Source of the DNA: JBPEWY01 sp965224095
Lineage (GTDB): Bacteria > Bacteroidota > Bacteroidia > Flavobacteriales > Flavobacteriaceae
DNA length: 64,000 bases
Assembly (NCBI GenBank): GCA_965224095.1
Contig: OZ245039.1
Coordinates: 310,001 to 374,000, forward strand
Direction: 5' to 3'
The position numbers and the translations under genes were made by a program. The notes beneath the pieces were generated by a model. That model did not search any database. It worked only from the letters and a program-made list of their open reading frames with translations, and had not been told where the DNA came from. Below, one piece after another: positions 1-8,933 of the stretch (position 1 is its first letter; the number at the start of each line of letters is the position of its first letter).

Positions 1-722
1 GTAAAAATATAGTTTTATTAATCGATGAATTTACCAGGTATATGGATGTGGAAACCGGAAAAGATACTATTACACTTTTATGTGCATTAGGGTATAAGCC
101 TATCCTGTATTTTGGCGATAGCGGACGTAGTTTTCTGTCTAAAGGTTTTTTAAAACAAGCCAAACGCCTGGCGAACAAACATACGACAGCCCTGTATGAG
201 CTGCTCGATAAAAACACGGTGATTATAGGTATTGAACCCTCAGCCGTATTAACCTTCAGGGATGAATACCTAAGGCTCGCTGATAACAGAAACGCAGCCC
301 GGACCATTTCCGAAAAAACCTACCTCATCGAAGAATTCCTGGCAGCCGAAATTAAAGCGGGTACACTTACCCCGGATAGATTCACACGGGAGGCCAGGGA
401 AATTAAAATACACTGTCACTGCCACCAAAAGGCCTTGAGCAATCAAAAATCAACTTTCGATATGCTCAACCTGCCTATAGCTTATAAAGTAAGTATTCTT
501 AGTACAGGCTGCTGCGGAATGGCCGGTTCTTTCGGGTATGAGCGGGAACACTACAATACGAGTATGCAAATAGGGGAGTTGTCGCTTTTCCCCAAGCTTA
601 GAAACAGCCCCGAAGCGGTGATTATTGCGGCCAACGGAACCAGCTGCAGGCATCAGATATACGACGGAACCGGTAGAAAGGCAAAGCATCCGGTAAGTAT
701 TTTAAAAGACGCACTTATTTAG
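1..722 (+). CDS. FAD-binding / Fe-S oxidoreductase, C-terminal part
   Basis: The reading frame is open from the window edge (in frame from base 3), so this is only the last ~240 residues of a longer protein. What is visible is the CCG-type Fe-S domain of GlcF/LldE-like proteins: an HCHCHQKAL cysteine-histidine motif, then STGCCGMAGSFGY with the paired cysteines, and a last Cys in NGTSCRHQ. In Bacteroidota this domain usually forms the C-terminus of a ~970-residue fusion with an N-terminal FAD-linked oxidase (GlcD-like), oxidising a 2-hydroxyacid such as lactate or glycolate. The substrate cannot be told from this part. It converges on the next gene with an 8-base overlap. Confidence 0.85.
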   Translation, partial: KNIVLLIDEFTRYMDVETGKDTITLLCALGYKPILYFGDSGRSFLSKGFLKQAKRLANKHTTALYELLDKNTVIIGIEPSAVLTFRDEYLRLADNRNAARTISEKTYLIEEFLAAEIKAGTLTPDRFTREAREIKIHCHCHQKALSNQKSTFDMLNLPIAYKVSILSTGCCGMAGSFGYEREHYNTSMQIGELSLFPKLRNSPEAVIIAANGTSCRHQIYDGTGRKAKHPVSILKDALI

Positions 723-1557
723 TTTTGCCTTTGCCTATTACCGTAATGGCTGTTAATAAATCTTTGTAGTCCATAAGTTTCAAGTCTTCATCCGGATAAA
801 ATGACAACAATGTCCTGTCGTTGGCATATGAGAATAATTTCCACTTTTTGTTTTTGTACTCCAGAGCGGTCAGATTTTCTATCCAATCTCCGGAATTGAG
901 ATAAACGCATTTCCCGTTTCTATTGGATATTTCCTCAATCCCGGGTTGATGGATATGCCCGCAAACCACATAATCGTATCCGTTTTCTATGGCCAGGTCT
1001 GAAGCGGTTTTCTCAAAATCACTTATAAACTTTACAGCTTTTTTTACGCTGTTTTTGATTTTTTTGGATAAAGAGTATTTTTCCCTGCCCAACCTGGTGA
1101 GCATCCAGTTAATAAACCGATTCAAAAGGATCAGGTAATCATAGCCCCATCCGCCCAGTTTGGCTATCCATTTTGAATGTTGTAGTGAGGCATCGAACAC
1201 ATCTCCGTGAAAAAACCAGGCCGTCTTTTTATCGAGTGTTAAGATCACTTTATTTACGATCGCGATGTTTCCCAGATTTACACCGGCAAACTTACGCAGC
1301 ATTTCGTCGTGATTACCGGTCACGTAATACACCTGAGTACCTTTTGTAGAGAGGTCTATGATCTTTTTTACCACTTTGAGATGCGATTTAGGGAAATAGC
1401 TTTTTCTAAATTGCCAAATGTCTATGATATCACCGTTTAAGATGAGTGTTTCCGGGGCAATACTGTTTAAATAGGCATATAGTTCATCCGCATGGCATCC
1501 AAAGGTGCCGAGATGGACATCGGATATAACCACTACATCTATTTTTCTCTTTTTCAA
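715..1557 (-). CDS. UDP-2,3-diacylglucosamine diphosphatase-like metallophosphatase
   Basis: A 280-residue calcineurin-type phosphoesterase with all metal motifs in order: SDVHLG near residue 12, NGDIIDIW, VTGNHDEML, FFHGDVFD and CGHIHQPG near residue 200. The length and the GDxxD/GNHD pattern fit the LpxH-like family of Bacteroidota, which removes UMP from UDP-diacylglucosamine in lipid A synthesis; other substrates remain possible. The start used is TTG, directly followed by KKRKIDVVV. An ATG five bases upstream is in another frame and stops at once. It stands alone between convergent and divergent neighbours. Confidence 0.8.
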   Translation of the reverse strand: MKKRKIDVVVISDVHLGTFGCHADELYAYLNSIAPETLILNGDIIDIWQFRKSYFPKSHLKVVKKIIDLSTKGTQVYYVTGNHDEMLRKFAGVNLGNIAIVNKVILTLDKKTAWFFHGDVFDASLQHSKWIAKLGGWGYDYLILLNRFINWMLTRLGREKYSLSKKIKNSVKKAVKFISDFEKTASDLAIENGYDYVVCGHIHQPGIEEISNRNGKCVYLNSGDWIENLTALEYKNKKWKLFSYANDRTLLSFYPDEDLKLMDYKDLLTAITVIGKGKTK

Positions 1558-1730
1558 TACATTGGTTTTTACAAAGGAACCCTATTTAGGTTACTAAATG
1601 GTTATGCGGCAATTAAGTGTTCATAATTAAATGGTTAATAAATTATTAACTCCGGAGCTATTGAACGCCGGCTAACCAATAATTTTTTGTTTCTTTGGTG
1701 TTCCTTATATTTACTTAAACAGTGTAGGCA

Positions 1731-2792
1731 ATGGCGGGAAATTCCTTTGGAACCCTTTTCAGGATAACAACTTTTGGAGAATCACATGGTCCGGCTTTGG
1801 GTGGTGTTATTGATGGATGTCCTGCCGGACTGGAACTGGATATGGAATATATTCAGAGGGAGCTCAATCGGCGTAAGCCCGGGCAGTCTAAAATTGTAAC
1901 CCAGCGAAAAGAGCCGGATAGCGTTCGTTTTCTCTCCGGTATATTTGAAGGAAAAACCACGGGAACACCTATAGGGTTTATAATAGAGAACACCAATCAA
2001 AAGTCAAAAGACTATTCCCATATTAAAGATCAGTACAGACCGAGTCATGCAGATTATGTATATGATAAAAAATACGGAATCCGGGATTATCGGGGTGGTG
2101 GCAGGAGTTCTGCGCGCGAAACGGCGAGCAGGGTTGTGGCCGGGGCTGTAGCCAAACAGTTTTTAAATAGTATAAGTATCAATGCTTTTGTATCGTCGGT
2201 TGGCGATATTTTTCTGGATAAGCCCTATCAGGAACTCGATTTTTCAAAAACCGAAAGTAATCCGGTACGCTGCCCCGATGAAAAAAAAGCAGCTGAAATG
2301 GAGGCGTTTATCAAGCAGGTTAAAAAGGAAGGAGATACCGTTGGAGGTACTATTACCTGTGTTATACGGGATGTTCCCATTGGCCTGGGAGAGCCCGTAT
2401 TTGACAAACTGCACGCCGAACTGGGAAAAGCCATGCTGTCTATTAATGCCGTGAAAGGGTTTGAATACGGAAGTGGTTTTTGCGGTGCCAGAATGAGAGG
2501 CAGCGAACATAACGATCTGTTTAATACGGACGGATCTACGCAAACCAATTTAAGCGGTGGAATTCAGGGCGGTATAAGCAACGGGATGGATATTTATTTC
2601 CGGGTTGCCTTTAAACCCGTTGCTACTATCATGCAAAAACAAAAAACTATTGATAATCAGGGAAACGAAGTAGAAATGCAGGGCAAGGGCAGGCATGACC
2701 CCTGTGTAGTGCCCAGAGCGGTCCCTATCGTAGAAGCCATGGCAGCCCTGGTGTTAGCTGATTATTTTTTACTGAATAGCATTAACCAATGA
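1731..2792 (+). CDS. aroC: Chorismate synthase
   Basis: This 353-residue protein matches chorismate synthase end to end. It makes chorismate from 5-enolpyruvylshikimate-3-phosphate in the last step of the shikimate pathway, using reduced FMN. The family signatures are visible: TTFGESHGPALGG at the start, RGGGRSSARETASRV near residue 125, and RHDPCVVPRAVPIVEAM near the end. The length is normal. The gene stands apart from other aro genes; the symporter 33 bases downstream may be co-transcribed. Confidence 0.97.
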   Translation: MAGNSFGTLFRITTFGESHGPALGGVIDGCPAGLELDMEYIQRELNRRKPGQSKIVTQRKEPDSVRFLSGIFEGKTTGTPIGFIIENTNQKSKDYSHIKDQYRPSHADYVYDKKYGIRDYRGGGRSSARETASRVVAGAVAKQFLNSISINAFVSSVGDIFLDKPYQELDFSKTESNPVRCPDEKKAAEMEAFIKQVKKEGDTVGGTITCVIRDVPIGLGEPVFDKLHAELGKAMLSINAVKGFEYGSGFCGARMRGSEHNDLFNTDGSTQTNLSGGIQGGISNGMDIYFRVAFKPVATIMQKQKTIDNQGNEVEMQGKGRHDPCVVPRAVPIVEAMAALVLADYFLLNSINQ

Positions 2793-2824
2793 GATAAATA
2801 CGTATCTCAGCCAAAATAATACAC

Positions 2825-4150
2825 ATGAAAAAAATAGCACTGCACTGGCAGATTATGATCGGAATGTTGCTGGGTTTAATCTTCGGTTTTGTTATGACCG
2901 GCGTTTCTGGAGGAAAGGAATTTATAGTAGACTGGATAAACCCACTGGGAACTATTTTCGTAAAATTACTTAAACTCATCGCTATACCTTTGATTCTTGC
3001 TTCATTGATCAAGGGGATTTCAGATCTGAAAGACATTTCCAAATTCCGGAATATAGGACTGAGAACTATTGTAATTTACGTATGTACCACTATTATTGCT
3101 ATTACTATCGGCCTGGTACTGGTTAATATTTTTCGCCCGGGCGACGGGGTTTCCGATGAAACCATTTTAAAACTCACGGAGACCTATGCCAACGACAGCG
3201 GAGTACAATCGAAAATAGCGGAAGCTTCCCGACAAAAGGAGAGTGGCCCCCTTCAATTCCTCGTCGATATGGTACCCGATAATGCCATTGCCGCCATGAG
3301 CAGTAATAAATTAATGCTTCAGGTAATCTTTTTTACCATATTTTTTGGGATCTCCATGTTACTGATAGGTGAGAAAAGAGCCCGTCCCTTAAAAAAATTC
3401 TTTGATGCTCTTAACGATGTGGTTCTTAAAATGGTGGACCTCATTATGCTTACGGCCCCCGTTGCCGTGTTTGCTTTACTGGCTAATGTGGTGGTTACCT
3501 CGGGAGATCCCGATTTATTGATGGCACTTTTAAAATATGCCGGGGTGGTGGTATCAGGACTTCTTTTGATGATTGTGTTTTATGCCATTCTGGTTTCCCT
3601 GTTTACCAAGAAAAATCCGTTTTGGTTTTTAAAAGAGATCAGTCCGGCTCAGTTACTGGCATTTTCAACCAGTTCCAGTGCCGCTACTTTACCGGTAACC
3701 ATGGAAAGGGTAGAGGAACATATTGGAGTTGACAAAGAAGTATCCAGTTTTGTACTTCCGGTAGGGGCAACCATCAATATGGACGGTACCAGCCTTTATC
3801 AGGGAGTAGCTGCAGTTTTTATCTCACAGGCATTAGGGCACCATTTGGGACTGGGCGATCAGCTTACCATTGTATTAACTGCCCTGCTGGCTTCTATTGG
3901 TTCGGCTGCCGTACCGGGTGCCGGAATGGTTATGCTGGTTATTGTACTGGAAGCCGTAGGCTTTCCGGCAGATAAACTGGCTATCGGACTGGCGTTGATA
4001 TTTGCGGTAGACAGGCCCCTGGATATGTGCAGAACCGTGGTGAATGTTACCGGTGATGCAACGGTATCCATGCTGGTAGCTAAATCGGTTGGGAAACTCG
4101 GAAAACCTAAGGTAAAAGAATGGGATGATCACTACGAAGAGGTAAAGTAG
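2825..4150 (+). CDS. Dicarboxylate/amino acid:cation symporter (DAACS family)
   Basis: A 441-residue membrane transporter of the glutamate/dicarboxylate family (GltP/DctA type), expected to couple uptake of acidic amino acids or C4-dicarboxylates to Na+ or H+. Visible marks are the N-terminal hydrophobic helix, the serine-rich re-entrant loop STSSSAATLPVTMERV (about residue 280), the NMDGTSLYQG substrate/sodium motif (about residue 318) and the C-terminal AVDRPLDMCRTVVNVTGD. The exact substrate cannot be read from the sequence. It follows aroC by 33 bases on the same strand. Confidence 0.92.
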   Translation: MKKIALHWQIMIGMLLGLIFGFVMTGVSGGKEFIVDWINPLGTIFVKLLKLIAIPLILASLIKGISDLKDISKFRNIGLRTIVIYVCTTIIAITIGLVLVNIFRPGDGVSDETILKLTETYANDSGVQSKIAEASRQKESGPLQFLVDMVPDNAIAAMSSNKLMLQVIFFTIFFGISMLLIGEKRARPLKKFFDALNDVVLKMVDLIMLTAPVAVFALLANVVVTSGDPDLLMALLKYAGVVVSGLLLMIVFYAILVSLFTKKNPFWFLKEISPAQLLAFSTSSSAATLPVTMERVEEHIGVDKEVSSFVLPVGATINMDGTSLYQGVAAVFISQALGHHLGLGDQLTIVLTALLASIGSAAVPGAGMVMLVIVLEAVGFPADKLAIGLALIFAVDRPLDMCRTVVNVTGDATVSMLVAKSVGKLGKPKVKEWDDHYEEVK

Positions 4151-4199
4151 TTTTGTATTATTTTTTGCTGTAACTTTAGCTAACAAACCACTAAAACCA

Positions 4200-5237
4200 A
4201 TGAAAATGAACATTTGCTTCCTGATGTATCCCTGGGAACAAATAGATCCCGAAAACGACACATCGCTTTCGCTCATTCACGAATGTGCCAAAAGAGGGCA
4301 CGGTGTAGCGCTGTGTTCACCGTCTAATCTGACTATTAGAAACAGCGTGGCCCATGCCTTTTGTACGGTAGTAAACCGAATGGATAAAGTACCCGCTTCT
4401 CTGAAATCGTATTATAACCGCGTTGTAACGCGGGAAGAGATGCTTCCTCTTGCCGGATTCGACGTTATATTTATGCGAGCCAATCCTCCATTAGACCCCA
4501 TTATGCTTAACTTTCTGGATTCGGTAAAAGACGATGTGTTTATAGTGAACTCCTTACAGGGAATCAGGGAAGCCAATAACAAATTATATACGGCTGCCTT
4601 TGAGGATCCGAATAACGATATTATTCCGGTTACGCATGTATCCAAGAATAAAAAATACCTGACCCAGCAAATTAAAGAGTCGAAATCGGATAAAATGATT
4701 TTGAAACCTCTTAACGGTTTTGGTGGATCGGGGGTTATTCTTATTGAAAAATCGGCCATGTCGAGTATTAATTCGCTATTGGATTTTTATATAACCAATG
4801 CAGACGGTTCATCGAATTATGTAATTCTGCAGGAATACATAGAGGGGGCCGATCAGGGAGATGTTCGGATTTTAATACTGAACGGACAACCTATTGGTGC
4901 CATGCGTCGTGTACCCGGAACCGATGATCACCGATCTAATGTTACGGCCGGGGGCTCGGTACAACGGCACACTATGACCAGAAAAGAAAAAGAACTCTGT
5001 AAGGTAATCGGACCCAAACTGGTAAAAGACGGTTTATATTTTGTGGGGATCGATGTTATTGGTGGGAAACTGGTGGAAGTAAATGTAATGAGCCCGGGTG
5101 GTATAACCTATATGAACAAGGTATACAAAACCCGTTTGCAAGAAAAAGTAATAGATTTTCTGGAAGCTCATGTTTTGGAAAGGGTAAAGGCTTTTGACCG
5201 GCTTACCCAGTTGAGAAAAACTGTGGAGGAGGCATAG
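4200..5237 (+). CDS. GshB-like ATP-grasp ligase (glutathione synthetase family)
   Basis: A 345-residue ATP-grasp enzyme related to glutathione synthetase. Family-type motifs are FMRANPPLDP (about residue 95), the glycine-rich ATP loop KPLNGFGGSGV, QEYIEGADQGDVRIL, TAGGSVQ and the metal-binding end GGKLVEVNVMSPGG. No glutamate-cysteine ligase is nearby, so glutathione itself is not a safe product; an amino-acid or peptide ligase with another acceptor is equally possible. It is the first gene of an operon whose later members include an amidohydrolase and a carboxypeptidase-like protein. A near-consensus promoter (TAACTTTA) lies just upstream. Start alternatives are codon 1 or the ATG at codon 3. 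Confidence 0.85.
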   Translation: MKMNICFLMYPWEQIDPENDTSLSLIHECAKRGHGVALCSPSNLTIRNSVAHAFCTVVNRMDKVPASLKSYYNRVVTREEMLPLAGFDVIFMRANPPLDPIMLNFLDSVKDDVFIVNSLQGIREANNKLYTAAFEDPNNDIIPVTHVSKNKKYLTQQIKESKSDKMILKPLNGFGGSGVILIEKSAMSSINSLLDFYITNADGSSNYVILQEYIEGADQGDVRILILNGQPIGAMRRVPGTDDHRSNVTAGGSVQRHTMTRKEKELCKVIGPKLVKDGLYFVGIDVIGGKLVEVNVMSPGGITYMNKVYKTRLQEKVIDFLEAHVLERVKAFDRLTQLRKTVEEA

Positions 5238-5242
5238 TTATC

Positions 5243-6076
5243 ATGGAGATTCTTGCTTTTAAAAAACCGTATGTTTCGGTAACATGGGTTCATGAACACC
5301 TTAAAGCCACCAATCTGGTAATTCTTGACACCTCTATTCCCAAAGTTACGGATACCTCGGAAAAGAATGTATCTTCCTTAAAAATACCCGGTACTCGTTT
5401 TTTTGATATCAAACACAAATTCAGCCGAACAGATGCTCCTTTCCCGAATACCTTTCCTTCTGAAGGGCAGTTTACGAGGGAAGCGCGGAGATTGGGGATT
5501 AACAGTAACAGTGCCCTGGTGATATACGATGATAAAGGACTGTATTCCAGTCCGAGAGCATGGTGGATGTTCAGGGCTATGGGACATAAAAATGTAGCCG
5601 TGCTGGACGGCGGTTTACCCTTATGGGAAGCCGCGGGATACGAAACCGAGGAGTATAGCCCCTACCCAGGAGATTCCGGGAATTTTACAGCGCATTACGA
5701 CGGCATTTCGTTTGTAGATTTCGAAATGGTAAAAACTTCGATGGAAGCAAATACGCACAGACTGATTGATGCACGCTCGGAAGAACGCTTTACGGGAATG
5801 GTTCCGGAACCCAGAAAGGGACTCAGGTCCGGAACTATTCCGGGCTCATCAAACCTGCCTTATACCGCATTGCTGAATAACGGAAGGTTAAAAAAAGAAA
5901 GTGAATTAATGGCTCTGTTCAGGGAAAAAATTACAGAACAGGATCGTTGTGTTTTTAGCTGTGGTTCAGGAATAACGGCATGTGTACTGGCATTGGGAGC
6001 TACCCTGGCCGGCTATAAAAACCTAGCGGTATATGACGGATCCTGGACGGAATGGGGAAGTTTAACAAAGCAATAA
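5243..6076 (+). CDS. Two-domain sulfurtransferase (rhodanese / 3-mercaptopyruvate type)
   Basis: A 277-residue tandem rhodanese. The N-terminal domain lacks the catalytic Cys; the C-terminal domain carries FSCGSGITACVLA with Cys240. The loop CGSGITA is the 3-mercaptopyruvate sulfurtransferase form rather than the thiosulfate form, so mercaptopyruvate is the likelier sulfur donor. It lies 5 bases after the ATP-grasp gene and 6 bases before the amidohydrolase, which places it in the same transcript. A link to thiol or cysteine chemistry in this operon is inference. Confidence 0.88.
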   Translation: MEILAFKKPYVSVTWVHEHLKATNLVILDTSIPKVTDTSEKNVSSLKIPGTRFFDIKHKFSRTDAPFPNTFPSEGQFTREARRLGINSNSALVIYDDKGLYSSPRAWWMFRAMGHKNVAVLDGGLPLWEAAGYETEEYSPYPGDSGNFTAHYDGISFVDFEMVKTSMEANTHRLIDARSEERFTGMVPEPRKGLRSGTIPGSSNLPYTALLNNGRLKKESELMALFREKITEQDRCVFSCGSGITACVLALGATLAGYKNLAVYDGSWTEWGSLTKQ

Positions 6077-6082
6077 TATCAA

Positions 6083-6913
6083 ATGGAGCGATTAGGTGTA
6101 TCAGAAATTATCCGCCGTATTAAAAACCGGGAACTCTTCGAAGCGGTATCATCCGATTATTCTTTTACGCTTAAAATAAGCGATTACGCCCCTTATATAT
6201 GCGGGGCAGTTCACGACGGCCATCAGTTTCGGAAAGAATTATGGGATAATTGCCTGCACAGCGAATATGAACGCTGGTATGAAGAAGACCCCTGTACTAA
6301 ACAAATGGTACAGTCGCACCCCATTGTAATTGCCGGATGTGACTCCCGGTTCGAGTACGACTTAAACCGCCCTCCGGAGCAGGCTATCTATGAAGATGCC
6401 TGGGGTAAAAGGTTATGGAAGGTTCCGCTGTTAAAAGATCAGGTGCAAAAAAGCATGAATAAACACAACAATTTTTACAGGGTTGTACATACACTAATAG
6501 AAGCCCTGGAAAAAATTCATAAAGCAGTAGTGGTGTATGATATGCATAGCTATAATTGGAAGCGATGGGACAGAACGGTCCCTACCTGGAATCTCGGTAC
6601 CCGGAATATTGATAATACGCGGTTTGGATCACTGGTAGAAGATTGGAGAACCAGTCTTGAAAAAATGAAACTCCCGAATGGTATCGTTTCCTCTGCAGGT
6701 ATTAATGATACTTTTTACGGGAACGGGTATTTTTTAAAATACATTACGCATAATTTTCAAAACACTCTGGTTCTTGCTACCGAGATTGCCAAGGTGTATT
6801 GTGATGAATATGATTACATTTGCTATCCGGAAGTGGTTAAAGCTGTAGAGAATGAGTTGAAAACACGTATTCCGGAACACTGTAATACATTTAGAAAAGC
6901 GCTATTGGTATGA
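6083..6913 (+). CDS. N-formylglutamate amidohydrolase-like protein
   Basis: A 276-residue protein of the N-formylglutamate amidohydrolase (HutG/FGase) fold, a zinc-dependent amidase or peptidase family. Supporting motifs are GAVHDGHQF near residue 41, a histidine/aspartate centre in VVVYDMHSYNW near residue 154, and NDTFYGNGYFLKY. There is no histidine-degradation gene nearby, so the HutG role is unlikely. The context (GshB-like ligase upstream, QEGLA protein overlapping by 4 bases downstream) is the conserved trio often found with DUF1704, and the true substrate is unknown. Confidence 0.85.
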   Translation: MERLGVSEIIRRIKNRELFEAVSSDYSFTLKISDYAPYICGAVHDGHQFRKELWDNCLHSEYERWYEEDPCTKQMVQSHPIVIAGCDSRFEYDLNRPPEQAIYEDAWGKRLWKVPLLKDQVQKSMNKHNNFYRVVHTLIEALEKIHKAVVVYDMHSYNWKRWDRTVPTWNLGTRNIDNTRFGSLVEDWRTSLEKMKLPNGIVSSAGINDTFYGNGYFLKYITHNFQNTLVLATEIAKVYCDEYDYICYPEVVKAVENELKTRIPEHCNTFRKALLV

Positions 6914-8073
6914 TTGCTGTAGACGAACTGGTAAAAAAATATGAAAATCTCTTTGATATTGACACCAATCTGAACCGGTTGGTAGGGAAGATCGAGCTGT
7001 TGAGTTATGTGAATCCCATTAATATTGAGAAGGAAAAACATCGGTTTTTTGCATCCAGATACAGCGAGAATCCTACTTTTAAATACCCTAAGCTCAGGTT
7101 TAACCCTTATAAACTCCACCGATTATTCTTTTCTCAGCGATTAGAACGTATCGAAGATCCGGATATAGCAGAGTTATATGAAGATATTGTGTATTACTAT
7201 GCCAATATGATTCAGTGTATTGATACCATCGGAGGGGGTAAAAAGTTTTATTATAACAGCTTACGAGCGTATGGCACACCTAAAGAACGCGATGTACGGA
7301 ATGCCCGTTTTATTCTGCATTTTGAAGATGAGCCTCCTTCCAACGATATGATTCCGGCGTTCGACGCCCAGGATGCCTGGAGGTATTTTGAAGACTATTC
7401 GGCCCATTATGATTTTCCGCTCCATATTAAACTGGCAACGCATATAGCGGCCGAAGCTATGGTGAGTAACAGTTCCCGAAGCTTGCTTATTAAGAAAAAT
7501 GCGATTTTTAGCGAAAATCAGTTAAAAACGCTGGCAAACCACGAAATCGGAGTTCATCTGGTAACCACTTTTAACGGCCTTAATCATCCGTTAAAAATAT
7601 TTTCAAACGGATTCCCTAAAAATGTGGAAACCCAGGAAGGGCTGGCGGTTTTTAGTGAGTACATGAGTGGCGCTTTAACATTAAAAAGACTTAAAGAACT
7701 GGCTTACAGGGTTATAGCTGTAGATAGTTTAATAAAAGGTTACAGCTTTTCAGACACATTCGATCTTATTCACAACCAGTATAAATTAAATCGTGACGAT
7801 GCTTTTACCATTACACTTAGAGTACATCGGGGAGGCGGATTTACCAAAGATCATTTATACCTAACCGGGCTTAAAAAAGTATATGATTATCACAGCACCG
7901 GGCAGGACCTCGGACTCCTGTTAACAGGGAAGGTAAATATGGATTATGCCGGACGTATTAAAAAACTACAGGCATTGGGGCTGGCAAACGACTCGAAATA
8001 CTATACGCATAGTTTTACTTCGTGTAAAAACAATAATAAAACGCTTGATTTTATATTACAAAACCTGAAGTAA
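6910..8073 (+). CDS. DUF1704 / QEGLA-motif metallopeptidase (MATCAP-like)
   Basis: A 387-residue member of the family named after its QEGLA motif (flavohemoglobin expression-modulating). The zinc site is plain: NHEIGVH gives HExxxH (His211, Glu212, His216), and TQEGLA supplies Glu243 as the likely third ligand. Eukaryotic members (MATCAP/KIAA0895L) use this HExxxH site to remove C-terminal tyrosine from tubulin, so a C-terminal carboxypeptidase role is a reasonable inference here. Its ATG overlaps the amidohydrolase stop (ATGA) and its stop overlaps the next start (TAATG), showing strong translational coupling. Confidence 0.88.
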   Translation: MIAVDELVKKYENLFDIDTNLNRLVGKIELLSYVNPINIEKEKHRFFASRYSENPTFKYPKLRFNPYKLHRLFFSQRLERIEDPDIAELYEDIVYYYANMIQCIDTIGGGKKFYYNSLRAYGTPKERDVRNARFILHFEDEPPSNDMIPAFDAQDAWRYFEDYSAHYDFPLHIKLATHIAAEAMVSNSSRSLLIKKNAIFSENQLKTLANHEIGVHLVTTFNGLNHPLKIFSNGFPKNVETQEGLAVFSEYMSGALTLKRLKELAYRVIAVDSLIKGYSFSDTFDLIHNQYKLNRDDAFTITLRVHRGGGFTKDHLYLTGLKKVYDYHSTGQDLGLLLTGKVNMDYAGRIKKLQALGLANDSKYYTHSFTSCKNNNKTLDFILQNLK

Positions 8074-8933
8074 TGAATTGGGGTATTATCATAGCGATTC
8101 TGGTTCTTGTGTTTATCGCAGTAAATATTATCACCTATTTTCTTCAGGAGCGCTTTATTTTCAAACCTGAAAAACTGCCTAAGGATTTTGAGTTTAAGTA
8201 TGACAATCAGGTATTTGACGAATACAATATTGAGGTAGCCAGTGGTGTAAATATTAACGGCGTACATTTTAAGGTGCATCAGCCCAAAAGTATCGTGCTA
8301 TACCTGAAAGGGAATTCACGAAGTATTAAGGGGTGGGGCAAGTTTGCCATTGATTTTACCCGATTGGGATTCGATGTGTTAATGATTGACTACCGCGGTT
8401 TTGGAAAGAGTACCGGAATCCGTTCGGAAAAGAGTATCAAAAAAGACCTTCAGTACGTTTACGACGAGTTAAAAAAACAGGTGGATGAAAAATACATTAT
8501 CCTGTACGGGCGGTCGTTAGGTTCGGGTTTTGCTACTAAACTGGCCTCAACGAACAATCCGCGAATGCTGGTATTGGACGCCCCGTACTACAGTATGAAG
8601 CACATTGCCAAAAAGTATCTTCCCATCATGCCCATGTCTTTATTAATGCGATTTCCCATACCCACATATAAATGGATAAAGTATGTAAAATGCCCTATAA
8701 AAATTATTCACGGAACCAACGATAAGCTTATTCCTTTTAAAACCAGCATTAAACTGTCTAAGATAAACTCCAGGCTTACGCGTTTGTATCCGGTAATAGA
8801 CGGCGGACATAACAATCTTCATACCTTTCCGCAATATCACAGATTTCTTGAAGAAATATTACATTCCAAACTCCCCAAGGAAATAGACCCGAAAGGTACC
8901 AGTTTGAATTTCAGAAGAAAGAAAAGAGGATGA
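8073..8933 (+). CDS. Membrane-anchored alpha/beta hydrolase (first of two)
   Basis: A 286-residue protein with one N-terminal hydrophobic helix (residues 4-24) followed by an alpha/beta hydrolase fold of the FrsA/BEM46-like type. The nucleophile elbow is GRSLGSG, the acid is probably the Asp in IIHGTNDKLIP, and the catalytic His is in DGGHNNLH. The likely location is the inner membrane with the catalytic domain on one face. The substrate is unknown. It starts inside the stop of the QEGLA gene and overlaps the second hydrolase by 4 bases. Confidence 0.82.
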   Translation: MNWGIIIAILVLVFIAVNIITYFLQERFIFKPEKLPKDFEFKYDNQVFDEYNIEVASGVNINGVHFKVHQPKSIVLYLKGNSRSIKGWGKFAIDFTRLGFDVLMIDYRGFGKSTGIRSEKSIKKDLQYVYDELKKQVDEKYIILYGRSLGSGFATKLASTNNPRMLVLDAPYYSMKHIAKKYLPIMPMSLLMRFPIPTYKWIKYVKCPIKIIHGTNDKLIPFKTSIKLSKINSRLTRLYPVIDGGHNNLHTFPQYHRFLEEILHSKLPKEIDPKGTSLNFRRKKRG